Shown: positions 27,001-35,883, counted from the stretch's first letter. The stretch is DNA of 64,000 nt from an uncultured Lachnospiraceae bacterium (GCA_946546945.1 CAMNOU010000006.1:1-64000), one strand, 5' to 3'. Notes: generated from the letters alone by a model not told the origin. A program made the numbers and translations.

Positions 27001-27554
27001 GCGCAGTCCTCGGGATCAGGAAGTGCTCAACTTTTGAGTCGGAGGCTTCCGTGACCCTGCAGTTTCGGGCGGAAGCGTTTGAGGAGAAAGCCAGGGCGAA
27101 CGGAATCGATACCGGACGCCTGTTAGACGAGTTTATGAACGGCAGAACAGAAAATGCCATCTGTGTAGTTCCGGCATCGATGGAGGAACCGGAGATGTCG
27201 GAAGAAGGGGACCGGTTCCTGTTAAGGACAGGACATCTGTTTGCCCTGCTGGCGGAGCTGAAGATGAAAGGCGAGGACAGTTCAAAGCTTGCCTATCTGT
27301 TCCATGCATCTCTCGCCCGGCAGATTACGGCCGGCTGCAGAGCAATCGCAAAACAGACCGGTTTGCATAAAACAGCATTAAGCGGCGGTGTTTTTCAGAA
27401 TCAGCTTCTGCTCCGGCTGTGTGAAACGCAGCTGGAAAAGGAAGGATTCCGGGTGTACCGGCACCGCCTGATTCCGCCCAATGACGGCGGACTTGCGCTT
27501 GGGCAGGCCGCCTGGGGGATGGCTTATCTGAACAGAGAAAAAGGAGGAAAATAG
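24093..27554 (+). CDS. hypF: Fusion: NifK-like component 1 domain (copy 2) + complete HypF carbamoyltransferase
   Basis: One uninterrupted 1153-codon frame. Residues 1 to about 345 are a NifK-like domain (DAGGCTGNICGFDEPRWF; the VIGT-type loop lacks the third cysteine, and Cys19 of copy 1 is Val here). After a linker of about 20 residues, residues 364-1153 are a full HypF. This has an acylphosphatase domain (GIVQGVGFRPF), two zinc-finger pairs (CPKC and CPEC with their partners), a YrdC-like domain (TSGNVSGAPICR) and a Kae1-like domain (HHYAH, SFDGTGYG, SAGRLFDAVS, PPNDGGLALGQ). HypF makes the carbamoyl group that HypE turns into the cyanide ligand of [NiFe]-hydrogenase. The join lies between intact domains, so a designed fusion is more likely than an error. 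HypC follows 1 nt later. Confidence 0.9.
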   Translation: MKGLLKYLSPFAPDQSGAVSVFYTMGGITVICDAGGCTGNICGFDEPRWFMEKSAVFSAGLRDMDAILGRDDRLVEKLKDAASRLGGNFAAIIGTPVPAVIATDFQAIKRMAEKRCGMPVMTVACTGTRLYDEGAKEAYLELFRTFAGEDVKPDPKTIGVIGAIPLDTTYLHADQFLKKQYEEQGYDRIWCYGMGAGLEEVKQAGAASLNIVLSPAGLAAARYLEKTFGTPYEVRFDLLSDQLKAGLRQLTGKKVLIVHQQAAANAMREEIRKAGNADVVCGTWFMQEEELSEPQDVRFEREDQFIEYIESEQFDAIVADQMFRRALKNYRGIFIEANHFAVSGIPDDSVPAAEEPDLLLTTNVVRVYGIVQGVGFRPFVSRIADRAGVTGSVANKGSYVEIFLNGSPEARKQFLYDLEHCAPERSSILKIDVSECARRPFDRFAIIESEKETGDIFVSPDIATCPKCRQELYDPSNRRYMHPFINCTACGPRLTILDSMPYDRERTSMGEFPMCPECEYEYTHAETRRYDAQPVCCNDCGPEVYLLGRKERGREAITFVRKAILEGKIIAVKGIGGFHLCCDAANEAAVARLRQLKHRPAKPFAVMMRNLETVEAECEVSEAEKEVLDGHQKPIILLKRKPGSRLAPSVAPDNPRVGVMLPYAPVQMLLFDYNDDIEMTTDSFVMTSGNVSGAPICRTDEDAVKELSSFCDLILSHNRRIRLRADDSVMGFYQDEPYMIRRSRGYAPLPVMMSEARTGQVLAVGGELKNTFCIGKNQLFYPSPYVGDMADPRTVNALRESIRRMEELLETKPELVVCDMHPKYNTTVVAKEQGIPLQMVQHHYAHILSCMAENDVPENEKIIGVSFDGTGYGTDQTIWGGEFLICDYNGFERAGSIRPFLQIGGDVSAREGWRIAVAMINELFADQAEEMVRKLDLCPPDMQKLYVRMAERKINCVDSTSAGRLFDAVSAVLGIRKCSTFESEASVTLQFRAEAFEEKARANGIDTGRLLDEFMNGRTENAICVVPASMEEPEMSEEGDRFLLRTGHLFALLAELKMKGEDSSKLAYLFHASLARQITAGCRAIAKQTGLHKTALSGGVFQNQLLLRLCETQLEKEGFRVYRHRLIPPNDGGLALGQAAWGMAYLNREKGGK

Positions 27555-27555
27555 A

Positions 27556-27762
27556 ATGTGTGTAGGTTTGGCTGCAAAAGTAGTAGGAATGAAAGACGGA
27601 ATGGCAGTGGTGGATGCTTCCGGAGCAAGACGGGAGGTTTCCGCCGAACTGCTCGATGAGCTGGAGCCGGGCGATTATGTGATGGTCCATGCAGGAATCG
27701 CCATCGCAAAGATCGACGGGGATGATCAGGCTGAGGCCGAGGATATTATCGGATTGCTCTAA
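27556..27762 (+). CDS. hypC: HypC-family hydrogenase maturation chaperone
   Basis: 68 aa, starting MCVGLAAKV, with the essential Cys2 exposed after methionine removal. The family core DYVMVHAGIAIAKID is present. HypC carries Fe(CN)2CO together with HypD and hands it to the hydrogenase large subunit. GGAGG precedes the ATG, and only one base separates it from the hypF stop. No large-subunit gene is present in the window to receive the cofactor. Confidence 0.92.
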   Translation: MCVGLAAKVVGMKDGMAVVDASGARREVSAELLDELEPGDYVMVHAGIAIAKIDGDDQAEAEDIIGLL

Positions 27763-27816
27763 GAGAAATGCAGAATAGAGCAGTATTTTGCGTGAAGATG
27801 GAAAGCAGGTGCGTTT

Positions 27817-28869
27817 ATGGAAGATATTATACAAAAGGCGCGGTCCATTATCGAAGGATATGACGGGCCGAAGCTGCGGATCATGGAGGTCTGCGGGACA
27901 CATACCCATGAAATATTCCGTCTGGGGATCCGAAAGATCCTGCCGGAAAATATTGAACTGATCTCGGGCCCGGGATGTCCGGTCTGCGTGACACCGGTGG
28001 GGTTCATCGATGAGGCTGTCTGGCTGGCTCTGGAGAAAGGCTGTCTGATCTGCACCTTCGGAGATCTTATCCGGGTGCCCGGCACAAAGATGAGCCTGGC
28101 CGGGGCCAGGGCGGAGGGGGCACGGATAAAAGTGGTCTACACACCGCTGGATGCGGTTCAGATTGCCCGGGACAATCCGGGGGAGGAGGTTGTCTTCTTA
28201 TCTGTAGGATTTGAGACAACAACGCCGTCGGCATGTCTGTCCGTTAAAAAGGCAAAGGAACTCGGGCTGAAGAACTTCTCGATCCTGACAGCCAATAAGA
28301 CGATGCCGAACGCCTACCAGACACTGAAGGGCAGTGCGGATGCTTTTCTTTATCCGGGACATGTCAATGCGATAACCGGTGAAGCGGAGTGCAGAAAGCT
28401 TGCGGAAGAGGGCGTATCCGGCGTAATTGCCGGATTTACGGCAAAGGAACTTCTGACAGCGCTTGCGGTCATTGTGGAAAAATCAGGGTCGAAAGAACCG
28501 TTTTTTGTCAATTGTTATCCGAGAGTTGTCAGAAAAGAGGGAAATCCGGCGGCCCTCCGGATGATCGATGAGGTGATGGAGCCGTGTGATTCCCGGTGGA
28601 GGGGACTCGGAGTGATACCGGGGTCCGGATTAAAGCTGAAGGAAGAATATAAAGAATACGACGCCAGAGTGAAGTATGCGGTCCCGCAGATACAGGGGCA
28701 GGAGAATCCGGCCTGCAGATGCGGGGATGTCCTGCAGGGAAAATGCAGGCCTTCCGACTGCAAAGTATTCGGAAAAGGCTGCACGCCCCAGCATCCCGTC
28801 GGAGCCTGCATGGTCTCCAATGAGGGAACCTGTTCCGCGTATTATCAGTACGGCGCGGCCCGCAGCTGA
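27817..28869 (+). CDS. hypD: HypD, Fe(CN)2CO assembly iron-sulfur protein
   Basis: 350 aa with all hallmarks: CGTHTHEIF (about residue 26), GPGCPVCVTP (about 50), the GFETTTP motif near 128 and a C-terminal [4Fe-4S] domain (CRCGDVLQGKCRPSDC then GKGCTP, GACMVSNEGTC). HypD with HypC is the site where Fe(CN)2CO is built. It is 54 nt after hypC in the same operon. All catalytic cysteines appear intact, so the protein should be active. Confidence 0.94.
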   Translation: MEDIIQKARSIIEGYDGPKLRIMEVCGTHTHEIFRLGIRKILPENIELISGPGCPVCVTPVGFIDEAVWLALEKGCLICTFGDLIRVPGTKMSLAGARAEGARIKVVYTPLDAVQIARDNPGEEVVFLSVGFETTTPSACLSVKKAKELGLKNFSILTANKTMPNAYQTLKGSADAFLYPGHVNAITGEAECRKLAEEGVSGVIAGFTAKELLTALAVIVEKSGSKEPFFVNCYPRVVRKEGNPAALRMIDEVMEPCDSRWRGLGVIPGSGLKLKEEYKEYDARVKYAVPQIQGQENPACRCGDVLQGKCRPSDCKVFGKGCTPQHPVGACMVSNEGTCSAYYQYGAARS

Positions 28870-28899
28870 AATTTATAATGAAAACATGAGGGAAAAAAG

Positions 28900-29907
28900 A
28901 TGTCAGAAAAGAAAATATCGCTTGCTCACGGAGCCGGCGGCAGACAAACAGCAGAATTGATCCATGAAGTGTTCCGGGAACATTTTTCCAATCCGGAATT
29001 TACGGCTGATGACGCAGCAGTTCTGGATGTCGGAGGCGCAAAAATCGCCATGTCGACAGACGGGTTTATTGTTTCCCCCTATTCGTTCAACGGGGGGAAC
29101 ATCGGAAAGCTCAGTATCTGCGGAACCGTCAACGATCTCGCCTGTATGGGGGCAAAACCATTATACCTGACCTGCTCCTTTATTATTGAGGAAGGGTTTC
29201 CGTTTGATGAGCTGGAAAAGATTGCCGCCAGCATGGAGAAGACCGCAAAAGAAGCGGGAGTCAGAATTGTGGCCGGAGATACCAAGGTGGCCGGGAAAGG
29301 ACAGGTGGATCACGTATTTATCACCACCACCGGCATCGGACGCCTGACGGAAGGCGTCTCCACATCCGGCGCCTTCGCCAAACCAGGAGACGTGGTTTTG
29401 GTGACCGGAGATGTAGGACGCCACGGCTGCACCATTCTTCTGGCAAGAGAAGATCTCGGTATTGAAGCCGATATCAAAAGTGACTGTGCTCCTCTCTGGG
29501 GGACCGTGGAATCCATGATCGCCGCAACGAAGGATATTCACGTCATCCGGGATGCCACAAGAGGCGGCGTCGGAACCGTACTCTATGAGATCGCCGCAGA
29601 GAGTAATGTCGGCGTCCGCTTAAACAGCGAAGCGATTCCGGTGGATCCGGCCGTCCGCGGCGTGTGCGGCATGCTCGGACTGGATCCCCTTTATCTGGCG
29701 AATGAGGGAACCCTGGTCGTGATCGCTCCGAAAGAGCAGGCCGGTGTGCTTCTTGAGACATTAAAAAAAGGGAAATATTCCGCGAACGCGGCCATCATCG
29801 GAGAAATCACGGAAAGCATGCCCGGAAAGGTAATTGTGACAACAGAAATCGGGGCAGAGACGATGCTTCCGGAACCCGGCGGGGAACTGCTGCCGAGAAT
29901 CTGCTGA
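28900..29907 (+). CDS. hypE: HypE, carbamoyl dehydratase (cyanide donor)
   Basis: A 335-aa PurM-like ATPase that dehydrates the carbamoyl group on its C-terminal cysteine to thiocyanate. The sequence ends in PRIC, the functional C-terminus. HGAGGRQT at the start and DATRGGVGTVL in the second half are conserved. It is the last gene of the operon. With HypF, HypC and HypD it completes the Fe(CN)2CO pathway, while the nickel-inserting HypA and HypB are missing. Confidence 0.94.
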   Translation: MSEKKISLAHGAGGRQTAELIHEVFREHFSNPEFTADDAAVLDVGGAKIAMSTDGFIVSPYSFNGGNIGKLSICGTVNDLACMGAKPLYLTCSFIIEEGFPFDELEKIAASMEKTAKEAGVRIVAGDTKVAGKGQVDHVFITTTGIGRLTEGVSTSGAFAKPGDVVLVTGDVGRHGCTILLAREDLGIEADIKSDCAPLWGTVESMIAATKDIHVIRDATRGGVGTVLYEIAAESNVGVRLNSEAIPVDPAVRGVCGMLGLDPLYLANEGTLVVIAPKEQAGVLLETLKKGKYSANAAIIGEITESMPGKVIVTTEIGAETMLPEPGGELLPRIC

Positions 29908-29966
29908 TTACGGGGAATAAAGACTGAAAAAAGGAGCGGGAAAGGCTCTGAATTTCGAAAAAAACC

Positions 29967-30044
29967 TTGACATCCCTGATGATTATGGTAAAGTAATACA
30001 TGGTAATATTGTTGATATAGTAAGAGTGGGCGTGAGTCCACTCT
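29967..30044 (+). promoter_or_regulatory. Promoter and leader hairpin of the rimP-nusA-infB operon
   Basis: TTGACA (29967), 16 nt, TAAAGT (29989). About 25 nt into the transcript lies the hairpin AGAGTGG/CCACTCT (30023-30044), of the kind often seen ahead of this operon in Clostridia. A second hairpin, GCGGCTGT/ACAGCCGC, lies at 30084-30103. NusA could autoregulate through such a leader. Confidence 0.55.
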
Positions 30045-30122
30045 TCCTTATTGTTATGGATGGCTTTTGAGCAGACGCCCGGTGCGGCTGTCAGAACAGC
30101 CGCATAAGAGAGGGTGAGGATA

Positions 30123-30593
30123 ATGTCAAAACGAGAGGACTACGAAGCCAGGACAGAGCAGCTGCTCCTTCCGCTGATGGAAGAGTTCGGTTTTGAACTG
30201 GTTGATGTCGAGTATGTGAAAGAGGGCGGATCCTGGTATCTGCGCGCCTATATCGATAAAGAAGGCGGTATTACGGTCGATGACTGCGAGATGGTCGCCC
30301 GCAGAATGAATGACCTTCTGGATGAAAAGGATTTTATTGACGAATCCTATATTTTTGAAGTGAGTTCTCCGGGACTGGGACGTCCTTTGAAGAAAGAAAA
30401 GGATTACATCCGCAGTATGGGAAAGGTACTGGAGATCCGGACTTACCGTGCGGTCGACCGCAAGAAAGAGTTTTACGGAGTGCTGACATCCTTTACGGAT
30501 GATTCCGTTACGATTTCAGAAGATGACGGAAATGAGCGGACGTTTTTGAAAAAAGACATTGCTCTGATCAGAGAGCATTTTGTTTGGGAATAG
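30123..30593 (+). CDS. rimP: Ribosome maturation factor RimP
   Basis: A 156-aa 30S assembly factor. The N-terminal alpha/beta domain contains FELVDVEYVKEGGSWYLRAYID, and the Sm-like C-terminal domain ends near ALIREHFVWE. The ATG at 30123 follows AGGGTGAGGA; the GTG at 30114 lies inside that site. It is first in the conserved rimP-nusA-ylxR-L7Ae-infB-rbfA order. Confidence 0.93.
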   Translation: MSKREDYEARTEQLLLPLMEEFGFELVDVEYVKEGGSWYLRAYIDKEGGITVDDCEMVARRMNDLLDEKDFIDESYIFEVSSPGLGRPLKKEKDYIRSMGKVLEIRTYRAVDRKKEFYGVLTSFTDDSVTISEDDGNERTFLKKDIALIREHFVWE

Positions 30594-30608
30594 GAGGAAA
30601 GGGAGAAA

Positions 30609-31964
30609 ATGGCAAAGACCACAAAAAACAGTAAACCGAATGACAGCAGAGAATTGCTGGAAGCGCTGACTCTGATTGAGAAGGAGAAGAACATCAGCAA
30701 AGAGACACTGCTTGAGGCGATTGAGAATTCTCTTCTGACTGCTTGCAAGAATCATTTCGGCAAGGCAGATAACGTAAAAGTGGAGATGAATCATGATACC
30801 TGCGAATACCATGTATACGCGGAAAAGACAGTTGTGGAGCAGGTAGAGGATCCCGTGCTGGAGATCAGTCTGGCGGAAGCAAGAATGCGCGACAGCAAAT
30901 ATGAGGTCGGTGATATTGTACGCGAAGAGATCCAGTCCAAAGATTTCGGGCGGATTGCCACACAGAATGCAAAGAATGTCATCCTGCAGAAGATCCGTGA
31001 GGAAGAGCGCAAGGTGATTTATGATCAGTATTATGGAAAATCCAAAGACGTCGTGACCGGAATTGTCCAGCGTTATATCGGAAAAAATGTCAGCATTAAC
31101 CTCGGAAAAGCAGATGCGATCCTGAGCGAGAATGAAATGATCAAAGGGGAGACGTTCGAGCCGACCCAGCGTGTCAAGGTGTATATCCTGGATGTGAAGG
31201 CCACCTCCAGAGGACCGAAGATCCTGGTATCACGTACCCATCCGGAGCTCGTTAAAAGACTCTTTGAAGAAGAAGTGGCTGAAGTCCGGGATGGAATCGT
31301 GGAGATCAAGAGCATTGCCCGTGAGGCAGGCAGCAGAACAAAGATGGCCGTATGGTCAAATGATCCGGATGTAGATCCGGTCGGAGCATGCGTCGGCATG
31401 AATGGTTCGCGTGTCAATGCGATTGTTGATATTCTGAACGGGGAGAAGATTGACATCATCAACTGGGACGAAAACGCAGCTCTTCTGATTCAGAATGCGC
31501 TCAGTCCGGCCAAGGTCATCTCTGTTATCGCGGATGGAGAAGAAAAAACAGCGAAAGTGGTCGTTCCCGACTATCAGTTGTCACTGGCAATCGGAAAAGA
31601 AGGACAGAATGCGCGTCTGGCGGCGCGTCTGACAGGATTCAAGATTGACATCAAGAGTGAGACACAGGCCCGTGAGGCGGGAGATTTCATGGATTATGAG
31701 ACTGACTACGAAGATGTGGATTACGATGAGTATGATGATGAATACTATGAAGACGAAGCCTATGAGAAAGACGCTTTTGAAGAGGAGTCTTATGACGGGG
31801 ACGCATATGAGGACGACTATTACGAAGAGGGAGACTATGCGGACGATGTGTATCCGGATGAGGAATACAAAGACAGTGACGAAAGTGACCGTGTAGAGTA
31901 TTCAGACGAAGCAGATCCGGAAGAAGAATCCACAGACCCGGAAGAAAGGTCTCAGAATGAGTAA
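30609..31964 (+). CDS. nusA: Transcription termination/antitermination factor NusA with an acidic tail
   Basis: The 451-aa protein has the N-terminal RNA-polymerase domain, an S1 domain (about residues 135-200) and two KH domains ([18 protein letters not shown] and [16 protein letters not shown]), ending near residue 350. It continues with about 95 residues almost entirely of Asp, Glu and Tyr (for example [16 protein letters not shown]). That tail replaces the C-terminal repeats of E. coli NusA and is longer than in many Firmicutes. The stop overlaps the ylxR start by 8 nt. Confidence 0.94.
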   Translation: MAKTTKNSKPNDSRELLEALTLIEKEKNISKETLLEAIENSLLTACKNHFGKADNVKVEMNHDTCEYHVYAEKTVVEQVEDPVLEISLAEARMRDSKYEVGDIVREEIQSKDFGRIATQNAKNVILQKIREEERKVIYDQYYGKSKDVVTGIVQRYIGKNVSINLGKADAILSENEMIKGETFEPTQRVKVYILDVKATSRGPKILVSRTHPELVKRLFEEEVAEVRDGIVEIKSIAREAGSRTKMAVWSNDPDVDPVGACVGMNGSRVNAIVDILNGEKIDIINWDENAALLIQNALSPAKVISVIADGEEKTAKVVVPDYQLSLAIGKEGQNARLAARLTGFKIDIKSETQAREAGDFMDYETDYEDVDYDEYDDEYYEDEAYEKDAFEEESYDGDAYEDDYYEEGDYADDVYPDEEYKDSDESDRVEYSDEADPEEESTDPEERSQNE

Positions 31965-32226
31965 GAAGATCCCGATGCGCATGTGTATCGGATGCCGGCA
32001 GATGAAGGAAAAAAAAGATATGATCCGTATTCTGAAAATGCAGGATGATACATTTTGCATCGATGTTACCGGAAAAAAGAACGGACGGGGCGCATATCTT
32101 TGTAAAGACGAAAACTGTCTTGCCCTGGCCCTGAAAAATCACGGCCTGGAAAGATCCTTCAAAATGAGCATCCCCAAAGATACCGTGGAGGCTCTGAAAA
32201 AGGAGATGGACCAGATTGCAAAATGA
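31957..32226 (+). CDS. rnpM: RnpM/YlxR (DUF448) RNA-binding protein
   Basis: An 89-aa basic protein with the conserved start RMCIGCRQMK and the GRGAYLC motif. In Bacillus the family binds RNase P RNA and modulates its activity. It overlaps nusA and is itself overlapped by the L7Ae gene by 11 nt, so expression is tightly coupled. Confidence 0.9.
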   Translation: MSKKIPMRMCIGCRQMKEKKDMIRILKMQDDTFCIDVTGKKNGRGAYLCKDENCLALALKNHGLERSFKMSIPKDTVEALKKEMDQIAK

Positions 32227-32533
32227 CAGAATCTTATCGAATCTTTCTCTGGCTGCGAAGGCGGGAAGGATTGTCAGTGGAGAGTTTGCGGTAGAAAAAG
32301 CGGTTCGTGACGGCAGTGCCTGTCTTGTGATCGTCGCTGAGGACGCGTCCGGCAATACCAGAAAGAAAATGCAGAACATGACGGAGTTTTATGAGATTCC
32401 CCTGTATTTTTATTCGGATAAAGAGAACCTTGCGCACTGTATCGGAAAAGACTACCGTTCCATGGTCGCCGTTACAGACCCGGGGTTTGCAGATTCCATT
32501 GATAAGAAACTTAGACAAATAACAACTGAATAG
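32216..32533 (+). CDS. L7Ae/YlxQ-family ribosomal-type RNA-binding protein
   Basis: A 105-aa K-turn RNA-binding protein. The pattern LAAKAGRIVSGEFAVEKAVRDG followed by LVIVAEDAS is typical of YlxQ. The start is TTG at 32216, about 10 nt after AGGAG; no in-frame ATG is better placed. It sits in its usual place between ylxR and infB. Confidence 0.88.
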   Translation: MQNDRILSNLSLAAKAGRIVSGEFAVEKAVRDGSACLVIVAEDASGNTRKKMQNMTEFYEIPLYFYSDKENLAHCIGKDYRSMVAVTDPGFADSIDKKLRQITTE

Positions 32534-32545
32534 GGAGGAACAGGC

Positions 32546-35497
32546 ATGGCGAAAATGAGAGTTCATGAACTAGCAAAAGAATTGGATATACCGAGTAAGG
32601 AAATCGTTTCATTTCTTACCGGGAAAAATATAGAAGTTAACAGTCATATGAGTGTACTGGAGGACGACGCGGTTTCGCTGGTCAAAAAACAGTTCGGCGC
32701 AAAACCGAAGAGTTCTGACGCGCCGGAAGCGTCAAAGGCTCCGAAAAGTGCTGCTGCCGGAGAGGATGGCGCAGTCAGAAGAGAACGGCCGAAGAAAAAG
32801 GCAAGCATCTCAGCGGTCTATAATCCGCAGAACAGCAAGATGGGAGACCGCAGAGGCGGTTCCAGAGGCCGGAATAATCAGACAAGAATTACAAATGAAA
32901 AAACACGCCCGGCCCGTCCGGCGGGAGAGCGCCCGGCTCGTCCGGCAGGAGAGCGCCCGGTACGCCCGGCAGGAGAGCGCCCGGTACGCCCGGCAGGAGA
33001 GCGTCCGGTACGCCCGGCGGGAGAGCGCCCGGTACGTCCGGCGGGAGAACGTCCGGTACGTCCGGCAGGAGAGCGTCCGGTACGTCCGGCAGGAGAGCGC
33101 CCGGGAAAGGCTGCGGCAGAACAGTCCGCTGCACAGACAGCAGAACGCAAACCGGAACGTCCGGCTGAGGAGAGAACCGTGCGCCTGACAGGGGAGCGTG
33201 TAATCGGAAACATGACTGTCCGCATGACCGGAGATCCGGCCATCGATGAAAAGAATATCCGTCTCGCTTCCGAAAGAGCGAATGCGGAAAGAGCACAGCG
33301 CGCAAGACAGTCCGGTGACAGGCCGTCGCGAAGATACGGTGACAGGCCGCAGAGACAGGAAGGTGACAGAAATGAACGCTCTGAAAAGAAGGATTACGGC
33401 AATCAGAAGAACCATTCGAATAATTACCAGAATAATCGGAATACTTCCGGTAATACTCAAGGTAATCGAAACGGCAGACAGGACGGCCAGAATCGTTTCA
33501 AAGACTCGAAAAACCGACTGAACCAGGGCACGAACCGCACCGGCCGTGATGCCGCAAAAGCTGCTCCCATGGAGGAACTGCGCGGAAAAGATTCCAGAAA
33601 CAGCGGCGTGAATAAAAAGAAAAAACAGGATTATGATAATAAGAAGAACAAGAGACAGGAAAACTATGTAAACCTGGAAAAGAAGACCGGACATAAGAAG
33701 CGCAATGCGGTTCCGCAGGCGCCGGGCGAGAAGAAGACAGATGAAGTACGGACCATTACACTTCCCGAGGTGATGACCGTACGTGAGCTGGCAGATGCCA
33801 TGAAGGTCCAGGCTTCCGAAATCGTCAAGAAACTGTTCATGCAGGGCATCATGATGACGGTGAACCAGGAGATCGAATACGAGAAGGCAGAGGAGATCGC
33901 TCTGGAGTTCAACTGTATTGCTGAGCCGGAAGAAAAGGTAGACGTAATCGCTGAGCTTTTGAAAGAGGAGGAAGAAGATGAAGAGACCATGGTGACCAGA
34001 CCGCCGGTTGTGTGCGTGATGGGGCATGTTGACCATGGAAAGACTTCCCTGCTCGATGCGATCCGCAATACGAGAGTGACGGATAAGGAGGCCGGCGGCA
34101 TTACACAGGCAATCGGTGCTTCGGTTGTCCAGATCAACGGGCAGAACATCACATTCCTGGATACGCCGGGACATGAGGCATTTACCGCAATGCGTATGCG
34201 CGGTGCCAATTCCACAGATATAGCGATCCTGGTTGTTGCGGCGGACGACGGCATTATGCCGCAGACCGTTGAGGCGATTAACCATGCGAAAGCGGCCGGC
34301 GTTGAGATTATTGTAGCGATCAATAAGATTGATAAAGAAGGCGCAAATATCGAGCGGGTAAAACAGGAGCTGACCGAGTATGAACTGGTTGCGGAAGACT
34401 GGGGCGGCAGCACGATCTGTGTTCCTGTATCTGCAAAGACCGGTGAGGGAATCACGGAGCTGCTCGAGATGATCCTTCTGAGTGCGGAAGTTCTTGAGCT
34501 GAAAGCGAACCCGAAGAGAAATGCAAGAGGTCTTGTGATCGAGGCTCAGCTGGATAAGGGAAGAGGCGCGGTAGCGACCGTTCTTGTCCAGAAGGGAACT
34601 TTAAAGGTCGGTCAGGCAGTGGCATGCGGAAGCAGCTTCGGTAAGGTCCGCGCCATGATCGATGACAAGGGAAAACGTGTGAAAGAAGCAGGTCCTTCCA
34701 TGCCGGTTGAGATCCTGGGACTGAACAGTGTGCCGAATGCAGGTGAAGTATTTGTCGTATGCGATACTGAAAAGGAAGCGCGCAGCTTCGCGGAGACCTT
34801 TGTATCGCAGGATAAGGAAAAACTTCTTGCCGAGACAAAAGCGAGAATGTCTCTGGATGATCTGTTCTCACAGATCCAGGCAGGCAGCTTAAAGGAACTG
34901 AATCTGATCGTGAAGGCCGATGTCCAGGGATCGGTAGAGGCAGTAAAACAGAGCCTGACCAAACTTACCAATGAGGAAGTGGTTGTCAAGGTGATCCACG
35001 GAGGAGTCGGCGCGATCAATGAGTCGGATGTATCTCTTGCGGCGGCATCCAATGCAATTATTATCGGATTCAATGTGAAGCCGGATCCCGTTGCAAAATC
35101 TACCGCCGAGCAGGAAGAAGTGGATATCCGTCTGTATGATGTCATCTATAAGGCGATTGAAGATATCGAGGCTGCCATGAAGGGCATGCTGGATCCTGTA
35201 TACGAGGAGCAGGTGATCGGACATGCGGAAGTACGCCAGATCTTCAAGGCTTCCGGTGTCGGCAATATTGCGGGCTCCTATGTGCTTGACGGTGTATTTG
35301 AGCGGGGCTGCAAGATCCGCATCTCCAGAGAGGGAGCGCAGATCTACGAGGGTGCCCTTGCTTCTCTGAAACGATTCAAGGATGACGTAAAGGAAGTCAG
35401 AGCCGGATACGAGTGCGGTCTTGTCTTCGAAGGATTCAACGATATTGCGGAACTGGATGTTGTCGAAGCATATAAGATGGTCGAGGTTCCGCGCTAG
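32546..35497 (+). CDS. infB: Translation initiation factor IF-2 with repeat-rich N-terminus
   Basis: 983 aa. The first ~50 residues form an IF2 N-terminal helix domain. Residues ~90-390 are low complexity, including eight tandem RPAGERP(V/A) octapeptides and an Asn/Gln/Arg-rich stretch. A second N-domain (about 410-460) precedes the GTPase, with GHVDHGKTS (about residue 495), DTPGHEAF and NKID, then domains II-IV. It loads initiator tRNA on the 30S subunit. The N-terminal region is probably disordered and basic. ATG at 32546 follows AGGGAGG. Confidence 0.95.
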   Translation: MAKMRVHELAKELDIPSKEIVSFLTGKNIEVNSHMSVLEDDAVSLVKKQFGAKPKSSDAPEASKAPKSAAAGEDGAVRRERPKKKASISAVYNPQNSKMGDRRGGSRGRNNQTRITNEKTRPARPAGERPARPAGERPVRPAGERPVRPAGERPVRPAGERPVRPAGERPVRPAGERPVRPAGERPGKAAAEQSAAQTAERKPERPAEERTVRLTGERVIGNMTVRMTGDPAIDEKNIRLASERANAERAQRARQSGDRPSRRYGDRPQRQEGDRNERSEKKDYGNQKNHSNNYQNNRNTSGNTQGNRNGRQDGQNRFKDSKNRLNQGTNRTGRDAAKAAPMEELRGKDSRNSGVNKKKKQDYDNKKNKRQENYVNLEKKTGHKKRNAVPQAPGEKKTDEVRTITLPEVMTVRELADAMKVQASEIVKKLFMQGIMMTVNQEIEYEKAEEIALEFNCIAEPEEKVDVIAELLKEEEEDEETMVTRPPVVCVMGHVDHGKTSLLDAIRNTRVTDKEAGGITQAIGASVVQINGQNITFLDTPGHEAFTAMRMRGANSTDIAILVVAADDGIMPQTVEAINHAKAAGVEIIVAINKIDKEGANIERVKQELTEYELVAEDWGGSTICVPVSAKTGEGITELLEMILLSAEVLELKANPKRNARGLVIEAQLDKGRGAVATVLVQKGTLKVGQAVACGSSFGKVRAMIDDKGKRVKEAGPSMPVEILGLNSVPNAGEVFVVCDTEKEARSFAETFVSQDKEKLLAETKARMSLDDLFSQIQAGSLKELNLIVKADVQGSVEAVKQSLTKLTNEEVVVKVIHGGVGAINESDVSLAAASNAIIIGFNVKPDPVAKSTAEQEEVDIRLYDVIYKAIEDIEAAMKGMLDPVYEEQVIGHAEVRQIFKASGVGNIAGSYVLDGVFERGCKIRISREGAQIYEGALASLKRFKDDVKEVRAGYECGLVFEGFNDIAELDVVEAYKMVEVPR
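32905..33103 (+). repeat. 24-bp tandem repeat array inside infB
   Basis: About eight 24-bp units of the type CGTCCGGCAGGAGAGCGCCC encode (V/A)RPAGERP in frame. Units differ by synonymous C/T and A/G changes, showing selection on the protein or drift after amplification. The array is prone to slippage, so copy number may vary between strains or be miscounted in assemblies. Confidence 0.9.
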
Positions 35498-35508
35498 GAA
35501 AGGTTTTT

Positions 35509-35883
35509 ATGAGAAAAAACAGTATTAAAAACACCAGATTAAATGAAGAAGTGATGAAAGAACTCAGTAATATCATCCGCAATGAGATCAAAGATCCCCG
35601 CATCCATCCGCTGACTTCTGTGTCGCAGGTGGAAGTGGCGCCGGATCTGAAGACCTGCAAGGCTTATATCAGTGTCCTGGGAGATGAAAAGGAAAAGAAC
35701 GATACCATTACCGGACTCAAAAGCGCGGCAGGCTATGCGAGAAAATGTCTGGCACAGTCCATGAATTTGAGGAATACGCCTGAAATCCGCTTTATTCTGG
35801 ATGAGTCGATCGAATACGGCATCAATATGTCCAGAAAGATCGATGAGCTGAAACGCAAAGAACAGTCAGACGGAGAAGACTAA
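35509..35883 (+). CDS. rbfA: Ribosome-binding factor A
   Basis: A 124-aa KH-like 30S maturation factor with the family N-terminus (NSIKNTRLNEEVMKELSNIIR), KDPR and the SVSQVEVAPDLKTCKAYISVLG strand pair. It lies 11 nt after infB. Confidence 0.94.
   Translation: MRKNSIKNTRLNEEVMKELSNIIRNEIKDPRIHPLTSVSQVEVAPDLKTCKAYISVLGDEKEKNDTITGLKSAAGYARKCLAQSMNLRNTPEIRFILDESIEYGINMSRKIDELKRKEQSDGED

Noticed and set aside
32905-33103. Repeat array resembling a CRISPR
   Set aside because: Units are contiguous with no spacers and encode an in-frame RPAGERP peptide repeat within infB.
32810-34285. 491-codon minus-strand ORF opposite infB
   Set aside because: It is a shadow ORF produced by GC-biased codon positions and the RPAGERP repeats; there is no ribosome site or family similarity.
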